DNA of 64,000 nt from CAZNPL01 sp964574815 (GCA_964574815.1 CAZNPL010000019.1:1-64000); one strand, 5' to 3'. Numbered from the stretch's first letter, positions 9,470-19,381 are shown. Made by a program: numbers and translations. Notes: generated by a model from the letters alone, not told the origin.

Positions 9470-11734
9470 CTACTTCCCGGTCTCTTGCTCCGACGGGTTC
9501 CCGTTGTTCTCGCCTGCGCCCGCAGCGCGATCCTGATTCCGCTCAGCCCTTGGAGACAGCGCTTTGCGAATCCTTGCAGCCTCATTCGCAGCTTCCACGC
9601 TCTCTTCCATCCTTCCGAGTGCCTCCAACGACGTCGCCTGTTTCTCAAGGCATTTGGCTACGCGCATGTGCCCCTCGCCGTAGAGCTTCTTCGTCGCAGC
9701 GAAGATCGCGTCGAGTAACTGTAGTGCCGCGTCGTGTTCTTCCAGCTCCTGCAAAACATTCACACGGTTCAGCTTTGTGACGAGCGTGAAAGGGTGGTCG
9801 CTGCCCAGATGCTTTTCGAGCATAGCGGCCGCACCGCTGATCATTGACTCGGCCTCTTCCAAGCGGTGCTGCCTGAGTTTGATCGTGCCGAGCGCGCTGA
9901 GCGATCGAGCCCGCACCGGATGTCCATCCGGGAAGCGTTCGCGATACGCAGTGATGGCCTCTCTCAATAATGGCTCCGCCTCCGCGTTTCGTCCCATGTC
10001 CGACAGGACGGTCGCCAGTGCGCTGGAAACGTCGAGGGTCTGTTCATGATCACGACCCAACTGAATGCGTCGCGCGGCGAGTGCTTGCCGAAGCAAATCC
10101 GCGGCCTGGTCATATTGACCGCGGTTCCAATGAATGGCCGCAAGCGTTTGCGCACGGCTGGCGTACTCCAACGAATCGATTCCAAGCGTACCCCGCGTCA
10201 GTGACAACGAAGCGCGCAGTTGTTCCTCGGCGACCGCGTGATTACCGACGTGGTAATACGTCGTACCGAGCACCTCGCGCATACGTGCCTCTGCGACGGG
10301 TTGATCGCGTAGTTTAGATCCGATCGTCTCCTTTGCCGCGTCCAAGAGCTCCCTGATGGTCGGCTCCGACCCGCGAGCGTTGGCCGGATCGATCGACGTG
10401 ATCGTCTCTGTGAGGAACTCGGTTACGCTTTCAGCCTCGGCGCGCCGCGCTTCGGCGATCTGCCGTGCCGTGCGCTCGCTCACGTACGAGGTCAGGCTGA
10501 TCGACGTCGCGCCGGCCAACACCAACACAAGCATCGTCAAGAGCATCGTTACCACTGGGTTTCGACGCACGGCCAGTGCAAGCTTGCGGAAGGCTCCCGG
10601 CCGGGAGGCCAGAACCGGCTCCTTGCGCCCGTAACGCCCAAGATCAGCCGCGAACTCCGCGACGCTGCCATACCGCTCCTCCGGGACCTTCGACAGTGCT
10701 TTCAGCGCGATGGACTCGAGGTCAAGATCGACCGTGGGTCCCGAACGGCGCAGCGAGCGCGGCGTGTGTTCGCGCACGGCACGGAGCGCTTCCTCCAGAG
10801 TCTTTGTCGAAACGTCGAAGACAGGCGCGTCGCCGATCAGCTCGTAGAGAATCGCGCCGAGCGCATAGACGTCGCTTCGCGCGTCAGCCGCGCCGGCGCC
10901 GCCTGTACACTGCTCCGGCGCCATGTACGGAAGACTGCCGATCAAGGCACCGGTATGCGTCGCCAGCGTTTTGTGCTTGGAGTCATCGGATATGATCCGG
11001 GCAATGCCGAAATCGATGACCTTGACAATGCCATCGCGATCGACCAGCACGTTGGAGGGTTTCAGGTCCCGATGGATCACGCCGCGCCTGTGCCCGTGCT
11101 CGACGCCTGCGCAAGCTGAAAGAAGCAACTGCAGCCGGTGTTCCAAATCGAGTTGTCGCTGTCGCGAAAAGGACGTGATCGATCGCGCGTCCTCGACGAG
11201 TTCCATGGCGAAGTATGGAACATGACCCAGCGGGCCTTTCATGGTCCCGGCCGCGTAGACCTGGGCCACGTTCGGGTGACGCAGCAGCGCGAGGACCTCC
11301 GACTCAAAGACAAGCCGCCGGCCCGCGTCCGGCACTGCGACAACCTGGCGTACGACCTTGATGGCCACGCGACGCGCGGGGTGCTCTTGCCTCGCCGCGT
11401 AGACGACGCCCATTCCGCCATCTGCGATTCGTGACTCGATGATGAAGCCATCGATGGTTGTACCGATCAGGCCGTCGGCGGTGTCGGCAGATAGCGACTC
11501 CGCGAGTTCGCGTGGCGAGATCTCAGCCGGTTCGAGGAATCCGTCGGAGTTTCGATCGGCGTCAAGCAGCCGTAAGACGGCCGCCCGCAGCGCGTCATCT
11601 CCCGTGCACGCTCGGTCGAGTGCTGCGCGTCGTTCCTCGCCCTCTGGAAGCGCGATCAGCTCCAGAAACAACTCCTGGACCCGCGATTCGGCAGTTGCGC
11701 CGTCTTCTGCACGTTTTCTGCCTTCGTCATGCAT
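9470..11734 (-). CDS. Membrane-anchored Ser/Thr kinase with TPR sensor domain
   Basis: 754 residues in three parts. An N-terminal segment (1-90) is typical of planctomycete kinases (LFLELIALPEGEERRAALDRAC). The kinase domain (about 95-370) has ADGGMGVVY, VAIKVV (Lys126), HRDLKPSN (Asp223), DFG at 241-243 and MAPEQ. One transmembrane helix (about 393-417) is followed by an extracytoplasmic TPR region (about 440-740) that probably binds ligands or proteins. All catalytic residues are present, so it should be an active Hanks-type kinase. Its ATG overlaps the last eight bases of the ECF sigma gene (ATGCATGA), so the two are translationally coupled and the kinase probably acts on or with that sigma factor. 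Confidence 0.9.
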   Translation of the reverse strand: MHDEGRKRAEDGATAESRVQELFLELIALPEGEERRAALDRACTGDDALRAAVLRLLDADRNSDGFLEPAEISPRELAESLSADTADGLIGTTIDGFIIESRIADGGMGVVYAARQEHPARRVAIKVVRQVVAVPDAGRRLVFESEVLALLRHPNVAQVYAAGTMKGPLGHVPYFAMELVEDARSITSFSRQRQLDLEHRLQLLLSACAGVEHGHRRGVIHRDLKPSNVLVDRDGIVKVIDFGIARIISDDSKHKTLATHTGALIGSLPYMAPEQCTGGAGAADARSDVYALGAILYELIGDAPVFDVSTKTLEEALRAVREHTPRSLRRSGPTVDLDLESIALKALSKVPEERYGSVAEFAADLGRYGRKEPVLASRPGAFRKLALAVRRNPVVTMLLTMLVLVLAGATSISLTSYVSERTARQIAEARRAEAESVTEFLTETITSIDPANARGSEPTIRELLDAAKETIGSKLRDQPVAEARMREVLGTTYYHVGNHAVAEEQLRASLSLTRGTLGIDSLEYASRAQTLAAIHWNRGQYDQAADLLRQALAARRIQLGRDHEQTLDVSSALATVLSDMGRNAEAEPLLREAITAYRERFPDGHPVRARSLSALGTIKLRQHRLEEAESMISGAAAMLEKHLGSDHPFTLVTKLNRVNVLQELEEHDAALQLLDAIFAATKKLYGEGHMRVAKCLEKQATSLEALGRMEESVEAANEAARIRKALSPRAERNQDRAAGAGENNGNPSEQETGK

Positions 11735-12290
11735 CCTTCAACTCGTTGTAGAGAATGGCGCGCGCGAGACGCCATTCGCGTTCAACGGTTGCGCTTCCGA
11801 TGCCGAGTGCGGTCGCGACCTGGGCGATCGGCAAGCCGCCGAAAAAGCGCATCTCAACGATTTGGGCCGCGCGAGGCCGCGATCGTTCAAGCGCCGTCAG
11901 GGCATCATCGAGGTCGAGCAGATCGACTTCCTCAGACGGCGTCGCAATGGTCCATTCGTTCAGCTCTCTTCGCGCCTGATCCCCTCCACGCTTTGCGGCT
12001 CGCCTGCCTCGTGCGTGATCGACGAGCAGTCGCCGCATCACGCCGGCCGCAACGGCCAGGAAGTGCACCCGGTCTGTGAAGGACGCCCGCGTCTGATCCA
12101 CCATCTTCAAATACGCCTCGTGGATCAGAGCGGTGGGCTGAAGCGTGTGCCCGGGTTGTTCCCGGGCCAGCAGCCCCTCGGCGACGCTCCTTAATTCCAT
12201 ACGGACAAGCGGAAGAAGCTCATCGACGGCCCGCGGCTCACCTGCCGCAGCTTCACGGAGAATTGTGGTGAAGTCGTCCGATGGCGCCAT
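11727..12290 (-). CDS. ECF-type RNA polymerase sigma factor
   Basis: 187 residues from the ATG at 12290, which has GGGAG five bases upstream; an in-frame ATG at 12371 would add 27 residues that do not belong to the family. Region 2 is PTALIHEAYLKMVD ... HFLAVAAGVMRRLLVDHAR, and region 4 is MRFFGGLPIAQVATALGIGSATVEREWRLAR, a helix-turn-helix for the -35 element. The sequence fits the sigma group often found with Ser/Thr kinases in Planctomycetes and Acidobacteria (TIGR02999-like). No anti-sigma gene is adjacent; the downstream kinase is the likely partner. Confidence 0.9.
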   Translation of the reverse strand: MAPSDDFTTILREAAAGEPRAVDELLPLVRMELRSVAEGLLAREQPGHTLQPTALIHEAYLKMVDQTRASFTDRVHFLAVAAGVMRRLLVDHARGRRAAKRGGDQARRELNEWTIATPSEEVDLLDLDDALTALERSRPRAAQIVEMRFFGGLPIAQVATALGIGSATVEREWRLARAILYNELKDA

Positions 12291-12469
12291 GCGGTCTCCC
12301 GGCCCGTGGATACGCAAAAGCCCGTCCTGCGAAAACAGCGAGAAAACCTCGCCCAAATTGATGGACGTCACAAGCCATTTTCGCGTTTACCCGGGAAAGC
12401 GACAACCCCCTGGATGGGTCGTGAGAGGCGACCTCCAGATCGGACATGAGGATGAGCGGAGGTCTTACT

Positions 12470-15400
12470 GTGGACTCATCGAGCAAAATGCAGCAAGTTG
12501 GGCGGATCTTTCGGCAATCGACCCTCGCGGCCTTCGTGGTCGCCCTGCTCGTGCGATCGCCCGGGAGATTGAACGCTCAGCAGTTTTACGACATGGGAGC
12601 GAACAGCCTTGCCATAGCCATCTCGGCGGACGGAAGCACGGTTGTCGGCAGGGCCAATGGGCCTCCCGGTGTGTGGACGCGCGAGGAAGGCCTCCAGGCA
12701 CTGCCGCTCCCGCCAGGCATTCGTAGGATTTCCATTGCCCTTGCCTATAGTGTTACTCCCGATGGAACGACCATCGTCGGCAGGTCTGATTATTACGAAC
12801 ACAATGTCTTCGGGGCCGCCTACCCCATCATCTGGCGCGACCGAGTACCGTCCGTGTTGCCTTTGCTTTCCGGCATGAACGGGGGAATAGCCAGCGCGAT
12901 CAGCGAAGATGGCCGGCGCATTGCGGGGATTGTCTGGTCGGATCGTGAACATGCTAGCGACACCCGCGGCGTCCTCTGGGTGGACGGCGTACCTCGTGAG
13001 ACCGGCCAAGGGCTTCCCGGTCGCGTCACCCAAATCGAATCGATGTCGCGGGATGGGAATACCATCATCCTGAATGGAGAATTCGACGATGTCTACCGAT
13101 CCGATCCCGCCTACACGCGCTTGACCGCGCCCGGACTGACGGTCTGGGACGTGCCGGCCGTCTCCGCCGACGGCGCAGTGGTGGTCGGAAACGCCTGGGT
13201 TGGGGACGACTATTGCAAGTGGGAGACCAATCAGGTTCTTCGCTGGTTCGAGGGCGTGACCGAACCGCAGTTTATCGGCGTTCCGCCAGGCGCCGAGACT
13301 GCTTATGCAACAGGCATCAGCGCGGATGGAAATACGGTGCTGGGAAGGGCGCACTTTTGCACGGATGACGCGCCGTCAAACTGTCTGCTCGGCTGTCCAA
13401 GCGAAGCGTGGCGCTGGACGGTGGCAGACGGATTCGAGCTGATACGCGACGTCCTGATCGCGGAAGGCCTCGGTCAGCAAATCACCGGCTGGGAGCTGCG
13501 GCAGGCCCTGGGTGTCTCCGACGACGGCAAGGTGATCATTGGTCACGGCTTGAACCCGTCCGGCAGAAGCGGTGGCTGGATGGCCGACCTGCGGCGTGTG
13601 CCGGTGAATAACACCTGCGACGAGGCCATCTTCATCGGCGAGGGCCCGATTTCGAACTACGACGAGCGCCGAACCGCCGGAACGACCGAGGATGCGCTGT
13701 CGGACGGCGTAAGCACCTGTCCTTTCGGAGACGGGCCCGACGTCTGGTACGGGTTCTCGGCGCCGCAGCGCGGCTACCTGGAACTCGAGCTATGCGGTTC
13801 GGAACTGATCAACCCGGTGATCTCCGTGCATCGGGGCTGTCCCGGCGGAAGCTTCAATCAAGTGTTCTGCGCCAATGACTGTGATGATGCGGCGTGCGAC
13901 GGCGTTTGCGTTAACCGTCCCTGGGTACCGATCGAGCCCGGCGAAACATACCTGATCCGCGTGGCCGGCGAGAAGGGCTACGCCGGCGGGCTCTTTACCC
14001 TGGTTTCCCGGTTCATTCCCCACGCCGACGACTGCGCCGATGCGCCGCTTGTGGCGGTCCCGTCGACAACCGCTGGAATCACCACGCTGGCGACCGTGGA
14101 CCCGGTGAACCAATGCGACGGATCACCAACCACAGCTCCCGGCGTTTGGTACCGCGTGATTGGAACCGGCACAATGATGACAGCTTCACTCTGCGGAGCG
14201 GCCGACTTCGACACGAAGCTATCTCTCTATTGCGGCGGGTGCGAGTCAGCCACGTGCCTTACAGAAAACGACGACGCATGCGGCTTGCAGTCGGAGATTT
14301 CCTGGTGTTCTGCGCCGGGCCAACAGTACTCTGTCCTGGTCCATGGCTTCAACACGAACGCAGGGAAGTTCGAATTATCGGTCTCATCATCGGGACCGGC
14401 GTGTGGATTCACCTGGAACTGTGCCCCTGCCAACGACGAATGCAGCGGCGCGCTACCGCTGACGGAAGGTACGACGCTGCTCGACAACGGCTCCGCGCAA
14501 ACAGACCCAGGCGAGACATTGTGCGGCGGCGTCGGAAATGATCTTTGGCACTCGTATGTGCCGACTTGCTCGGGGTATGTCTCGGTCGACACGTGCCAAC
14601 CCAACATCGGAACGCTGGATAATACCGTGATCAGCGTCCTCGATGCCTGCGACGGAACGGAAGTCGACTGCAATGACAACCACAGCGACGCGCAGGTCGA
14701 TTGCGGATTCCGCAGCGCCGTGGAAGTCTCCGCCAGAGCCGGCACTGAGATGCTCATCCGCTCGGGAGGCTACCCGACGATTCAGGAAACAGGAACCTAC
14801 CCCCTGCGAATCATGGAACTTACGGCAGACGTGACCTTGCTGGATTGGTTCATTCCGATTGTGGCCGGAGAACCCATTGACCTCGATCTCGGGATCGTGG
14901 GCGGCTGTCCGCCGTTCATCACCGACGAAGGCAACGGGTACTTCGTTTCGGCCGAGGGACTTCCGCCCGGACTGGATGTCGACAGTTACGGTCGCCTGAG
15001 CGGCACGCCTCCCTACAGCGGGAAATACACCGCGACGGTGGACGTCGCCGACCGCGAAATTAAGACGCCGGGCGACACGGCCACGCTGGATATTCTCGTC
15101 ACCGCGCCGAACGACAACTGCGCTGACGCGCTGCCCATCCGTGAAGGCTCGTTCCCCTTCGGCAACCACGCGCTGACGACCGACGGGCCTCAGGAGACTG
15201 AAGCCTGCGCGAGCGCCGGAATTACGCAGATCGAGCGGGACCAGTGGTTCTTGTACCGGTCCTCGTGTGACGGCATCGCGACGATTGATATCTGCGAGAG
15301 CGAGCTCGACACAACGCTCGCCATCTACGACAGCGCGGCATGTCCGACCGGGCCGGGCGCGGTGATTTGCGAACATCACGCCTGCGGTGCGACCCCGCGC

Positions 15401-16987
15401 CGTACGCTGCGCGTCACAGAGGGCGGCGAGTACCTCATTCGCGTCGGCGGCTTCGGCGGCGCCGAAGGAAACGGTGTTCTTACGATCACCTGTTTCAACG
15501 ACTGCAACGAAAACGAGATCAACGATATACTCGAGATCGACAACCTCGGGCTGCCCGTGCCGGCCTATCACCCAATCGACTTTTCAGCACATCATAACGC
15601 GAACATGCAGGCCGACCTGGATTCGGCGTTTCCGAGCGGGAGTGTCACGCTCGGCGGTGTCCCGTTCGTGATCCCTGAGCAGGGCGTCAACTACTGGCAC
15701 AGCGTCGTAGCGGCTGGATCGAACCCGCGATCGATCGACATGCCCGTGGGCCAGTACGCCGTCCGGGAGGTCCACACGCTGATCAACACGTATTGGGGAC
15801 AGCCGGGCCCGACGAGCCTCGCGTCCGTTGAGTTCTTCGGAGGCGATGGTGCCTATCACTTGAAGCAGTTGATCGGCAACGAGGACATTCGTGATTGGAA
15901 CAACTATGTTTTCACCAACACGATCAACAATACGACGACGCAAAACGTGGTGTCGGTCGGACCACACCGGCTTGATAAGCAGCGCATCGTGTTGCCGGCA
16001 GAGTTTCGAGACCAAATCCTGGAAACGGTCCGGCTCAACGACTCGGGCACCGACAATGTTCAGCGCGTGTTTCTCGCGGGCATGACCGTTCTTACCGAGG
16101 CTCGTTCGAACGACTGCAATGGAAATCGTCGCCCCGACGAGTGCGACGTTGAAGGAGACGCCGACGGCAGCGGAGTCGTCGACCTCGGCGACTGGCCGAT
16201 GCTTCATGATTGTCTGACGGGCCCTTGCACGACACCGCCGTGTGATCAGCCCATCTATGCGAACGCGTGCTGCTCGTGGTTCGATCACGACAGAGACAAC
16301 GACATCGACCTCGCAGACCTCGGCACATTTCAGCGTCGCCAGGGATGGACCGGGTCGGCGTGCGTCCAGCCGCCCGCCGGGCTTGTGGGCTGGTGGCCCG
16401 GTGATGAGACTCTCGCAGATTGGGCGGGGACCAACGATGCCGTGCTGATCAACGGCGCCACGTTCGCTCCAGGCTATGTTGAAGCGGGTATTCTTACCGG
16501 CCCGGGTGCGGTCTATGCCCAGAGCAGCGATGCCGTCACGGTGGCCGGCGGCGATCCGCGCACCCTCTGTGCCTGGATCAAGAGCTCCAGCCGCGATGCA
16601 TCTTCCTGCTGCGCCACGCCTGTCAGCTACGGTGCTCCCTACCCTGGTGGAGGATTCGGCATCTTTGTCTCGTTCGGACAATGGTGGTTCTGGGGCTATC
16701 AGGATGATGTCAACACCGGCGCGGCCGCCGACACAGATTGGAACCATCACTGTATCACGTATGACGGAACAGATGTTGTCTACTACATGAACGGCGACCC
16801 CGTGGCGTCGCAGCCAAAGTCCCTCAACACCGGCAGCTCGCCACTGGTCATCGGCGACGGTTTCGATCATCGTTTTGACACGCCGTTTGAAGGTGTGGTT
16901 GACGAGATCATGTTGTACGACCGCGCGTTGCAAGCTTGGGAGGTTCGGCGACTCCACGACGCCGGCACCGCGGGTGTGTGCCGGTAG
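12470..16987 (+). CDS. Giant secreted protein: HAF repeats, dockerin-like and LamG domains
   Basis: 1505 residues. The GTG at 12470 is preferred because GGAGG lies seven bases upstream; ATGs at 12446 and 12488 are alternatives. A signal peptide (STLAAFVVALLV ... NAQ) comes first. Then follow: HAF-type repeats (AIAISADGSTVVG, SVTPDGTTIVG, GISADGNTVLG) to about residue 390, likely a beta-propeller; several repeats of the form DVWYGF ... CGS ... D(T/N)xxxVxxGC resembling pre-peptidase-like domains; a He_PIG-like Ig domain (GLPPGLDVDSYGRLSGTPPYSG); a 190-residue unknown module; a dockerin-like segment (NDCNGNRRPDECD, GDADGSGVVDLGDW, DHDRDNDIDLADL); and a C-terminal LamG/concanavalin-like domain (GLVGWWPGDETLADWAG). 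It looks like a cell-surface or extracellular binding protein with calcium loops. It converges with the TPR gene 38 bases downstream. Confidence 0.8.
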   Translation: MDSSSKMQQVGRIFRQSTLAAFVVALLVRSPGRLNAQQFYDMGANSLAIAISADGSTVVGRANGPPGVWTREEGLQALPLPPGIRRISIALAYSVTPDGTTIVGRSDYYEHNVFGAAYPIIWRDRVPSVLPLLSGMNGGIASAISEDGRRIAGIVWSDREHASDTRGVLWVDGVPRETGQGLPGRVTQIESMSRDGNTIILNGEFDDVYRSDPAYTRLTAPGLTVWDVPAVSADGAVVVGNAWVGDDYCKWETNQVLRWFEGVTEPQFIGVPPGAETAYATGISADGNTVLGRAHFCTDDAPSNCLLGCPSEAWRWTVADGFELIRDVLIAEGLGQQITGWELRQALGVSDDGKVIIGHGLNPSGRSGGWMADLRRVPVNNTCDEAIFIGEGPISNYDERRTAGTTEDALSDGVSTCPFGDGPDVWYGFSAPQRGYLELELCGSELINPVISVHRGCPGGSFNQVFCANDCDDAACDGVCVNRPWVPIEPGETYLIRVAGEKGYAGGLFTLVSRFIPHADDCADAPLVAVPSTTAGITTLATVDPVNQCDGSPTTAPGVWYRVIGTGTMMTASLCGAADFDTKLSLYCGGCESATCLTENDDACGLQSEISWCSAPGQQYSVLVHGFNTNAGKFELSVSSSGPACGFTWNCAPANDECSGALPLTEGTTLLDNGSAQTDPGETLCGGVGNDLWHSYVPTCSGYVSVDTCQPNIGTLDNTVISVLDACDGTEVDCNDNHSDAQVDCGFRSAVEVSARAGTEMLIRSGGYPTIQETGTYPLRIMELTADVTLLDWFIPIVAGEPIDLDLGIVGGCPPFITDEGNGYFVSAEGLPPGLDVDSYGRLSGTPPYSGKYTATVDVADREIKTPGDTATLDILVTAPNDNCADALPIREGSFPFGNHALTTDGPQETEACASAGITQIERDQWFLYRSSCDGIATIDICESELDTTLAIYDSAACPTGPGAVICEHHACGATPRRTLRVTEGGEYLIRVGGFGGAEGNGVLTITCFNDCNENEINDILEIDNLGLPVPAYHPIDFSAHHNANMQADLDSAFPSGSVTLGGVPFVIPEQGVNYWHSVVAAGSNPRSIDMPVGQYAVREVHTLINTYWGQPGPTSLASVEFFGGDGAYHLKQLIGNEDIRDWNNYVFTNTINNTTTQNVVSVGPHRLDKQRIVLPAEFRDQILETVRLNDSGTDNVQRVFLAGMTVLTEARSNDCNGNRRPDECDVEGDADGSGVVDLGDWPMLHDCLTGPCTTPPCDQPIYANACCSWFDHDRDNDIDLADLGTFQRRQGWTGSACVQPPAGLVGWWPGDETLADWAGTNDAVLINGATFAPGYVEAGILTGPGAVYAQSSDAVTVAGGDPRTLCAWIKSSSRDASSCCATPVSYGAPYPGGGFGIFVSFGQWWFWGYQDDVNTGAAADTDWNHHCITYDGTDVVYYMNGDPVASQPKSLNTGSSPLVIGDGFDHRFDTPFEGVVDEIMLYDRALQAWEVRRLHDAGTAGVCR

Positions 16988-17025
16988 CACGGCGCACCCA
17001 TCGGCCGAGTTGAGCGGTACGATTT

Positions 17026-18087
17026 CTATTGGCTGGTTTCCTGGAGGCCCAGGAGGGCGTCTAGGGGGTTTGGGGGTTGGCGATCGTACTTGGCGATGAG
17101 GTCTCGCACCAGGCGTTGGTTGGGGTCGGCCTCGAGGGCCCGGTGCCAGTGCTCCAGGGCGGCCTCTCTCAGGTCTTCCCGCTGTTTGTTGTTTAGGTAT
17201 TGAAGCATTTTAATCGACCCGAGGCCTACGTGGGCCTTGGCGCGGCGGGGGTCGAGGCTTAGGGCGTCGTTGTAGGCGATTGACGATTCGAGGTAGCGCC
17301 GCATGCGGAAGAGACAATAGCCCAGAGCCTCGTGGGCAGGGGCGAAGTCGGGGGCGATGGCAACGGCCTGGTCGAGGGTGGCCTCGGCGATCTTGAAGCG
17401 GTCCTGGTTCATGTAGGTCTGGGCGAGGTTGACCATGACGAAGGGCTGATTCTGGTCGCGCTCTAGGGCGGCGCGGTAGGCGGCGATGGCCGCGTAGGGT
17501 TTGCCCTGGGCATCGAGCGCTGCGCCGAGGTTGACGTAGCCGTGGGCGCGGTCCGGTTCGCGGGCGATCGCCTCCTCGAACTGCTCGGCGGCGAGCTCGA
17601 GCTCTTCAAGCTGCTGGTAGCACACGCCCAGACCGATGCGGGCGTCGTAGTGGTTCGGGTCGTAGTCGATGGCGGCGAGGTAAGCCTGCACGGCGTCCTT
17701 CAGGCGGCGGGTAAGTTGGTAAAGCTCGGCAAGGTTGAACAGATCGTGGAATGAGGGCTCGACGCGGACGGCATTGGAGAAGGCGGCGATGGCCCGGCCA
17801 AAGTCGCCCAGGCGGCGGTAGATCGTGCCCAGGCGCGAGTGAGCACGGACGTCGGCGGGGTTGAGCCGGACGGCTTCCTCGAATTCGACGAGCGCGGCGT
17901 CGTACTCCTCGCGCTCGAGAAACGCATCGCCTTGCTCGATCCGGCGGTCGGCGCGGTAATGGTCGATGCGGGTCTGGAGCGACTGGCAGCCGACGGTGGC
18001 CGCGGCGAAGACCAGAAGGGCGAGGCGGCCCCCTCGGACGCAGCAACGCGTTTGAACTTGGCGTCGTGTTGGTTGCGCCGCGGTCAT
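17026..18087 (-). CDS. TPR-repeat lipoprotein
   Basis: 353 residues from the ATG at 18087. The N-terminus is basic (TRRQVQTRCCVRGGR), then LALLVFAAATVGC gives a signal peptide with a lipobox-like TVGC, so it is probably lipid-anchored. About eight TPR units fill residues 35-330 (for example AHSRLGTIYRRLGDFGRAI and GYVNLGAALDAQGKPYAAI). TPR lipoproteins act as scaffolds for envelope complexes such as PilF/PilW in type IV pilus assembly; whether this one serves the prepilins at 44-51 kb is speculation. An open frame runs 67 codons further upstream across the palindrome at 18266, but that stretch lacks protein-like features. Confidence 0.8.
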   Translation of the reverse strand: MTAAQPTRRQVQTRCCVRGGRLALLVFAAATVGCQSLQTRIDHYRADRRIEQGDAFLEREEYDAALVEFEEAVRLNPADVRAHSRLGTIYRRLGDFGRAIAAFSNAVRVEPSFHDLFNLAELYQLTRRLKDAVQAYLAAIDYDPNHYDARIGLGVCYQQLEELELAAEQFEEAIAREPDRAHGYVNLGAALDAQGKPYAAIAAYRAALERDQNQPFVMVNLAQTYMNQDRFKIAEATLDQAVAIAPDFAPAHEALGYCLFRMRRYLESSIAYNDALSLDPRRAKAHVGLGSIKMLQYLNNKQREDLREAALEHWHRALEADPNQRLVRDLIAKYDRQPPNPLDALLGLQETSQ

Positions 18088-18265
18088 AGCGTATGCATCG
18101 GGCCGGTCGATCGGCTCAGATTGAGGAAAAGCGACGGCCGGCAACGGCGCGCGCTCTTTCCCAATACCTGGTTTTTGCCAGTCCGCTCCATGACTGTCGC
18201 GGTACTGGCCGGGGCTCCCGCCCCACGGAAGGAACGCACGGGCACCCTCCTCAGTACGCATAAGA

Positions 18266-18289
18266 CATGCCCACGCGAGCGTGGGCATG
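18266..18289. repeat. REP-like perfect palindrome, copy 2
   Basis: CATGCCCACGC GA GCGTGGGCATG is a perfect 11-bp inverted repeat with a two-base centre. The core TGCCCACGC(A/G)AGC(A/G)TGGGCA matches the element at 6593-6612. It sits between the divergent starts of the TPR lipoprotein (18087, minus) and the glycosyltransferase (18338, plus). It could be a REP-type element, a cruciform-forming site or a dyad for a regulator. Confidence 0.65.
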
Positions 18290-18337
18290 GCATCGAACGC
18301 TCCCGGGACGACGTTGAACGCCCCCTCACGACATCGA

Positions 18338-19228
18338 ATGGCGCCTGTACCGTCACAGGCTCCTACGGCTGATTGGACGCCGGAGCGGCTTGAAATACCG
18401 GGGCGATCTTATACCATTCCTTCAACAGGGTTCCAAGGGGCGGAACCGCCGACGATCGGAGCCGGATTATTGCACGCTGATTTCCTACTGGCGATACCCG
18501 TTTATAACGAGGAGCGGCATCTGGCCGGTGTGCTCGCCAAGGCCCGCCGGCAGATCGACCGAATCCTGGTGATCGATGACGGGTCCTCGGACGCTACGCC
18601 CCACCTGCTCGCGGAACAGCCGGTAACGGCCATCATCCGCCACCCGGACAACCTCGGCTATGGAGCGAGTCTCGTCAGCGCTTTCGATTTCGCTTGCCGG
18701 TACGGTTATCGGTGGCTGATCACCATGGACTGCGACGAGCAGCACGAACCGTCGCGCATTCCCGCGTTCATCGCCGCGGCTAAGGCGGATGAGTACGACA
18801 TCATCAGCGGGTCGCGGTATCTCGCCGCCGCGGATCAGGTGTCCGAGCCTCCCGCGGATCGCCGCCGTATCAACCGTCAGATCACCAGAATGCTGAACGA
18901 ACGGCTGGACTTGTCCTTGACTGATGCGTTCTGTGGCTTCAAGGCGTATCGCGTCGCATCTCTGGCCAGGCTGAACATCACGGAGTACGGCTACGCCATG
19001 CCGCTCCAGCTCTGGGTGCAGGCGGCACGGGCCGGGTTGCGCATCACCGAGCTCGCGGTGCGTCTGATTTACCACGATCCCGACCGGCATTTCGGTGGAT
19101 CGCTCGACGATCCGCAGCTTCGATACGACCACTACGTCAGCGTTTTTGAAGCGGAGATGGCCGCCTGCGGGCTGGCCGAACCGCCGGCCGTTGCTTGTGA
19201 CGCGACGACGTGGACGCTTAGCCGGTGA
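18338..19228 (+). CDS. Family 2 glycosyltransferase
   Basis: 296 residues. The GT-A core begins at about residue 45: LLAIPVYNEERHLAGVL, ILVIDDGSSDATP, HPDNLGYGASLVSAFDFA and the metal-binding ITMDCDEQHEP, the pattern of dolichyl- or polyprenyl-phosphate sugar synthases. The late motif DAFCGFKAYR also fits that group. No transmembrane helices follow, so it is a soluble or peripheral enzyme. It probably moves a sugar from a nucleotide donor to a lipid carrier. The 40 N-terminal residues are poorly protein-like and the true start may be later. An in-frame upstream start at 18281 would run through the palindrome. Confidence 0.85.
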   Translation: MAPVPSQAPTADWTPERLEIPGRSYTIPSTGFQGAEPPTIGAGLLHADFLLAIPVYNEERHLAGVLAKARRQIDRILVIDDGSSDATPHLLAEQPVTAIIRHPDNLGYGASLVSAFDFACRYGYRWLITMDCDEQHEPSRIPAFIAAAKADEYDIISGSRYLAAADQVSEPPADRRRINRQITRMLNERLDLSLTDAFCGFKAYRVASLARLNITEYGYAMPLQLWVQAARAGLRITELAVRLIYHDPDRHFGGSLDDPQLRYDHYVSVFEAEMAACGLAEPPAVACDATTWTLSR

Positions 19229-19381
19229 TAGCCGTCGGCTGGTCGCAAGTAACAAACTGGACAGGTCCGGCGGATCCATGACCAGGCACCCTGAGAATTG
19301 GCTGTGACCGTCCAATAGAATAAATAACTGCTGACAGAATAGCCCCTGTGCCTTTTCCTTCCCGCCGAGTGAGAGCCGGCC

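Noticed and set aside
8150..9718. Plus-strand open frame of 522 codons over the Lon gene
   Set aside because: Antisense shadow of a gene with clear AAA and S16 motifs; composition is Gly/Asp/Glu-rich reversal.
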